Assembly: GCA_001839685.1 (NCBI GenBank)
Contig: MLAK01000135.1
Coordinates: 1-10,143, forward strand
DNA: 10,143 nucleotides
From: Tritrichomonas foetus
Lineage: Eukaryota > Parabasalia > Tritrichomonadida > Tritrichomonadidae
Reading direction: 5' to 3'
Position numbers and translations under genes: made by a program. How positions within the stretch are numbered: position 1 is the first letter of the stretch; each line of letters opens with the position of its first letter. Shown in pieces: positions 7,159 to 10,143 of the stretch. The notes beneath the pieces are model-generated. The model was not told the origin of the DNA, did no database searches, and saw nothing but the letters and a program-made list of their open reading frames with translations.

Positions 7159-7305
7159 CTTTGATCGATCAGAGAATCGATTATTAAATGAAAATTTCAA
7201 GAAGAAATTATTAATGGCAGCAGTGATTGAAGAAAATATGATCATGATAAGATCTATCTTTTCCTTTTTCAAATATGAATATATTTTTTTTCCCCTTCTG
7301 TAAAA

Positions 7306-9756
7306 TTATGTTGATCGAAGCTGGCCATAAAATTCAATATTAGTCAAAGCAAATCCATTACCTCTTCCTCTATGCGATGGACCTGTTTGTCTCAGCCTAA
7401 TATATCTGTAAAATGTTGAAGGCTTGTTACATGTAAAAAGTGCCATTGCATTTGCATTGTTTAACACACTATTATCTTTTTGTGTGTCAATTTCAACCCA
7501 ATTAGCATTGTCATTTGAACCATCAAGTGACCATGATTTAAGATGAAGCATTCCTCTTGGACATCCATATGTTTTAAGAGCATAAGCAGTAACATTTACT
7601 ACCTGACGAAGAAAATCAAAAATAATGTAAGATGAATCTGAATAACCAGAACTCCATGATTCATTCCAAGTAAAATCAACCAGGAATTTAAGTTTTTGAT
7701 CTTCAAATTCATTATAAGATGTTCCCATAATTTTAATAACACCTTTCTCAACTAAATTTCCACCATTATCACTCGTAAGCTTCGCGATAATACCATTAAA
7801 TAAATTATTTACTGGAGACTGTTGAACCTGCTGTTGTTTCTGTTGCTGCTGAACTTGTTGTTGTTGTTGTTGCTGAACTTGTTGTTTCTGTTGCTGCTGC
7901 TGCTGAACTTGTTGCTGTTGTTGTCTTTGGAGTTGTTGCTGTCTTTGTTGCTGTGCAAGAATTTGAGAATTATTTGAAGAAGGTGTTGAGCTTTGTGCGC
8001 TTTGTTGTTGTTGTGACGCTGTTGGTAGCGTTGTTGGTTGAAGGAATTGTGATGGTGCCGTTTTTTGAACAGTCTGGGTGTTAAAAACATGAGTTGAAGT
8101 TGTATGTGGATTTGATACCAATGCTGTTGGATTTGGTGAAGAGAAACCTGGAGCTTGTGGAATAATACGCTGTGTTTTTGGTAATGATGCGAAATTTGCT
8201 GGCTGCATTCTTATTGATGGTACAGTTCTTGGTGTAACTGTGTTTAAAATATTTACTGAACGTGCTTGAGTAATGCTACTTCCACTTTGGAAAACAGGCA
8301 AATTTTTAGAATTTCCATCACTTGCAGTACTATCATTGCTATTATAAACCTTCTCACTTGCAGTACTATCATCATAAATTGAATTATTACTTAAATAATT
8401 ACTCTCGCTATTCGCATTGCTGCTATTTGAGGTATTTTGATTAGAATTAGAACTATTCGAGTTAGCTTTGTTGAGTTTAAGTTGGTGGAGTTCTGATGCT
8501 AGTTGTTGATTTTCACGTGAAATATTATTTAATAGTTCTTTTTGTTGATTTATTGTTTTTCTAAATTCGTTTATTAAATTTGAATTTTCTTTTTTAATTC
8601 TGGCGATTTCGTCAACTAAAGCTGCCTGCTCTTTTGTAGCATTTGCATAAAATTCACTAAAAGATGCTTGAATGTTACTTATTTGAGTATTTTGTTGACT
8701 AATTTGGGCCTGAAGTGCTTGAATTGTTTCTTTTTCTGACAATTCAGCACTTTTAGCAGAAATTTTCTTATAATATGCTTCAATTGCGTGCATGTCACAT
8801 TCTTCAGGGATAACTGCTTGATTATACAAGTAATTAAATACATCTGCAAATGTTGGACGTGCATTAGAAAGTTGACTCCAACAACTTTCTATAAGTGGCC
8901 TCAAATTAGGCGAAATTGATGAAGTTATCGGCGGCCTCTCCCCATTACAAATTTTCATTCCAAGGGCCCAAGGATTTGATATCTCATCGAAAGGACGACA
9001 GCCTGTGAGAATTTCATAAACGATCATTCCAAAAGAGTAAACGTCAACTTTCATGTCATAGGGCTGGTCAGAAAAAAGCTCGGGCGCCATATATAAAGGT
9101 GTTCCTAATTTTCCGGTATTTGCTTTTTCATCGCCAAGAATTATTTGCTTTGCTAAACCGAAATCACCAATATGAGGTTCAAAATTTTCATCAAGTAAAA
9201 TATTTTCGGGCTTTAAATCGCGATGCATGATACTTAACGAGTGCAAGTGCATCATTCCAGCTGCCACGCCTAAAATGATAATATATTTCTGCGTCATATT
9301 CCATTGAGGAGGAGCCGCCTTTTGTCTTTCGAGAGACAGCATGTTGAACACGGACTGATTTTTCATATAGTCTGTGATTAAAGTTGCTGTTGGGTCGTTT
9401 CCTGAAGGAAGTGAAAATCCACGTAAGCACAAAAGCGAAGGGTAGGAAGCAATCGCCATAATTTCGATTTCGCGAATTAAGTACTGCTGTTGCTGCTGGT
9501 TGAGAATGTTGCATTTTACGACTTTCATTGAAAAACATTCTTGCGACGAATTTTTCTTTACTAAATAAACAGAACCATAGGAACCGTTTCCAATTAAATT
9601 TAGAATCGTGTAGTCTTTTGGATCGATCAGTAAATCTTTTGCTCTAGATGATTCCGAGAGTTGTAAAGTCATTTGAATTATTCTAAAATTGCAATTTGCA
9701 AACAATAACTTTTTGAAATCATAATATAATTTAAATGCACTTTTTGGGTGATTCAT
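7306..9756 (-). CDS. TKL family protein kinase with coiled coil, polyQ tract and C-terminal F5/8 type C-like domain
   Basis: The 816-residue protein contains, in order, four parts. The kinase domain (about 49-312) has the Gly loop GNGSYGSV (56-63), Lys78, alpha-C Glu96, Thr128 gatekeeper, HRDLKPEN (178-185), DFG (198-200), GTPLYMAPE (218-226) and RPTF (300-303). All catalytic residues are present, so it should be active. A helical coiled coil follows at about 325-430. Next is a disordered Asn/Ser- then Gln-rich stretch (430-646). The C-terminal domain (about 650-814) resembles F5/8 type C (discoidin) modules in trichomonad and BTB proteins, with HLKSWSLDGSNDNANW, FYRYIRLRQTGPSHRGRGNGFALTNIEFYG as its signature. 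Such modules bind ligands or carbohydrates in other proteins; here, inside the cell, a protein-protein role is more likely. No signal peptide is obvious. Start: Met1 lies 22 bp after an Inr-like site, but Met29 (ATG at 9670-9672), just before the conserved LLIDPKDY, is a plausible alternative. The stop is TAA. Confidence 0.93.
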   Translation of the reverse strand: MNHPKSAFKLYYDFKKLLFANCNFRIIQMTLQLSESSRAKDLLIDPKDYTILNLIGNGSYGSVYLVKKNSSQECFSMKVVKCNILNQQQQQYLIREIEIMAIASYPSLLCLRGFSLPSGNDPTATLITDYMKNQSVFNMLSLERQKAAPPQWNMTQKYIIILGVAAGMMHLHSLSIMHRDLKPENILLDENFEPHIGDFGLAKQIILGDEKANTGKLGTPLYMAPELFSDQPYDMKVDVYSFGMIVYEILTGCRPFDEISNPWALGMKICNGERPPITSSISPNLRPLIESCWSQLSNARPTFADVFNYLYNQAVIPEECDMHAIEAYYKKISAKSAELSEKETIQALQAQISQQNTQISNIQASFSEFYANATKEQAALVDEIARIKKENSNLINEFRKTINQQKELLNNISRENQQLASELHQLKLNKANSNSSNSNQNTSNSSNANSESNYLSNNSIYDDSTASEKVYNSNDSTASDGNSKNLPVFQSGSSITQARSVNILNTVTPRTVPSIRMQPANFASLPKTQRIIPQAPGFSSPNPTALVSNPHTTSTHVFNTQTVQKTAPSQFLQPTTLPTASQQQQSAQSSTPSSNNSQILAQQQRQQQLQRQQQQQVQQQQQQKQQVQQQQQQQVQQQQKQQQVQQSPVNNLFNGIIAKLTSDNGGNLVEKGVIKIMGTSYNEFEDQKLKFLVDFTWNESWSSGYSDSSYIIFDFLRQVVNVTAYALKTYGCPRGMLHLKSWSLDGSNDNANWVEIDTQKDNSVLNNANAMALFTCNKPSTFYRYIRLRQTGPSHRGRGNGFALTNIEFYGQLRST
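7819..8016 (-). repeat. Polyglutamine-coding CAA/CAG tract
   Basis: This region encodes residues about 581-646 of the TKL kinase, mostly Gln with periodic Val, Lys and Arg (VQQQ, KQQ). On the plus strand TGCTGAACTT recurs at 7847-7856, 7871-7880 and 7901-7910, marking imperfect tandem units of 24 and 30 bp. Other frames across it give spurious poly-Asn readings that are not genes. The tract separates the kinase and coiled coil from the C-terminal module and may vary in length between isolates. Confidence 0.8.
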
Positions 9757-9774
9757 TTAATCGCAATCTTTTGA

Positions 9775-9780
9775 AAATGA
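9775..9780 (-). promoter_or_regulatory. Trichomonad-type initiator (Inr) for the TKL kinase
   Basis: Read on the minus strand this is TCATTT, a full match to the Trichomonas initiator TCA+1-Y-T-W. The putative +1 A at 9778 lies 22 bp upstream of the first ATG (9756), close to the usual short 5' UTR of trichomonad genes. This is the best-placed Inr in the window. It supports both the direction and the lineage, though the motif is short. Confidence 0.45.
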
Positions 9781-10060
9781 TCAATTATTTCTAATGTCTC
9801 ATGGTTTTTTTATGAGGTTATTTGAAGTTTGTATGAGATACAACTTTTTGACAACTATCAAATATAACTTTTTAATAACAATTTCGGCCAAATACAATGA
9901 AAAGTAAATTGCTGCAAATCTCCTTCGATAAGAATGATATTTCCAAATTACTTCACTCCCTGATTATTTGATCTATATTTATTCAATTCGATGTAATATA
10001 AACATTTTTTGTGAATTTATTTACATAAATTAATTATTATTCCTTTCAAGTAGACCTATA

Positions 10061-10101
10061 AGTTGTGATAATTTGCAGCTTCGCTTCAAATTATCCCAAC
10101 T
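10061..10101. repeat. Strong 41-nt hairpin
   Basis: AGTTGTGATAATTTG (10061-10075) is complementary to CAAATTATCCCAACT (10087-10101) except for one mismatch. Between them, AGC (10077-10079) and GCT (10083-10085) can pair around a TTC loop after a C-T mismatch. In all, 17 of 19 opposed positions pair. It lies about 300 bp upstream of the TKL kinase start, near the window edge. It could be part of a structured RNA, the 3' end of an off-window gene or a binding palindrome. Confidence 0.5.
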
Positions 10102-10143
10102 CAAATTTCATGAATGAGAAAACCAACGAAATCATAAATGAAA

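Larger units (their letters stand above)
6960..7305. other. Spacer between convergent 3' ends
   Basis: About 346 bp separates the 3' ends of the UBFD1-like gene (plus) and the TKL kinase (minus). It contains T runs at 7070-7082 and 7134-7158 and a GGGGG next to GTACG at 7055-7063. The open frame at 7109-7303 is a Phe-rich translation of the T run and not a gene. The kinase transcript would read the T runs as A runs. Confidence 0.65.
9757..10143. other. Upstream region of the TKL kinase, right edge
   Basis: AT-rich region with no reading frame of interest. Apart from the Inr-like site at 9775-9780 and the hairpin at 10061-10101, it holds a small inverted repeat CTCAT/ATGAG around 9799-9816. 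A neighbouring gene may begin beyond the right edge. Confidence 0.6.

Noticed and set aside
7109..7303. 64-codon plus-strand frame with poly-Phe
   Set aside because: Simply a translation of the T25 run between convergent genes.
7809..8090. 93-codon minus-strand frame rich in Asn
   Set aside because: Shifted reading of the CAA/CAG tract of the TKL kinase.
9191..9538. 115-codon minus-strand frame
   Set aside because: Lies wholly inside the kinase domain of the real gene in another frame; no motif of its own.

Overview
The window looks like nuclear DNA from a unicellular eukaryote, most likely a trichomonad parabasalid close to Tritrichomonas. The base composition is AT-rich, with very AT-rich spacers. 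All four convincing genes are single uninterrupted reading frames that use TAA or TAG stops in the standard code. Two stops overlap TAAA, the trichomonad-type poly(A) signal. The protein set also fits: a compact SNF1-like CAMK kinase, a TKL kinase carrying an F5/8 type C-like domain, and Asn/Gln-rich proteins. The lineage is an inference from these traits; Dictyostelium or Entamoeba relatives are less likely but not excluded. Nothing suggests a prokaryote, a virus or a transposon.

Layout, left to right. 1-242 is a spacer with a repeated ATTCAAAT motif and a 16-bp palindrome. 243-1442 (+) encodes a CAMK/AMPK-like Ser/Thr kinase, followed by a small hairpin. 1443-2673 is gene-poor spacer. 2674-3942 (+) encodes a Pro/Asn/Gln-rich protein of unknown function with a basic, helical-looking C-terminus. 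3943-6278 is a long spacer that contains only one clear gene, a tRNA-Lys(UUU) on the minus strand at 5834-5907. 6279-6959 (+) encodes a ubiquitin-like plus PH-like protein resembling UBFD1. 6960-7305 is the spacer between convergent 3' ends and holds T13 and T25 runs. 7306-9756 (-) encodes an 816-residue TKL kinase with a coiled coil, a polyglutamine tract and a C-terminal F5/8 type C (discoidin)-like domain. 9757-10143 is its upstream region, with an Inr-like site and a strong hairpin near the right edge.

The genes do not form an operon or a recognisable multi-gene system. They appear to be independent transcription units: two kinases, a ubiquitin-family adaptor, a possible nuclear factor and a tRNA. 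The most unusual items are the domain architecture of the TKL kinase, the unplaced C-terminal domain of the 2674-3942 protein, and several non-coding inverted repeats. No strong evidence of a wholly new system was found.
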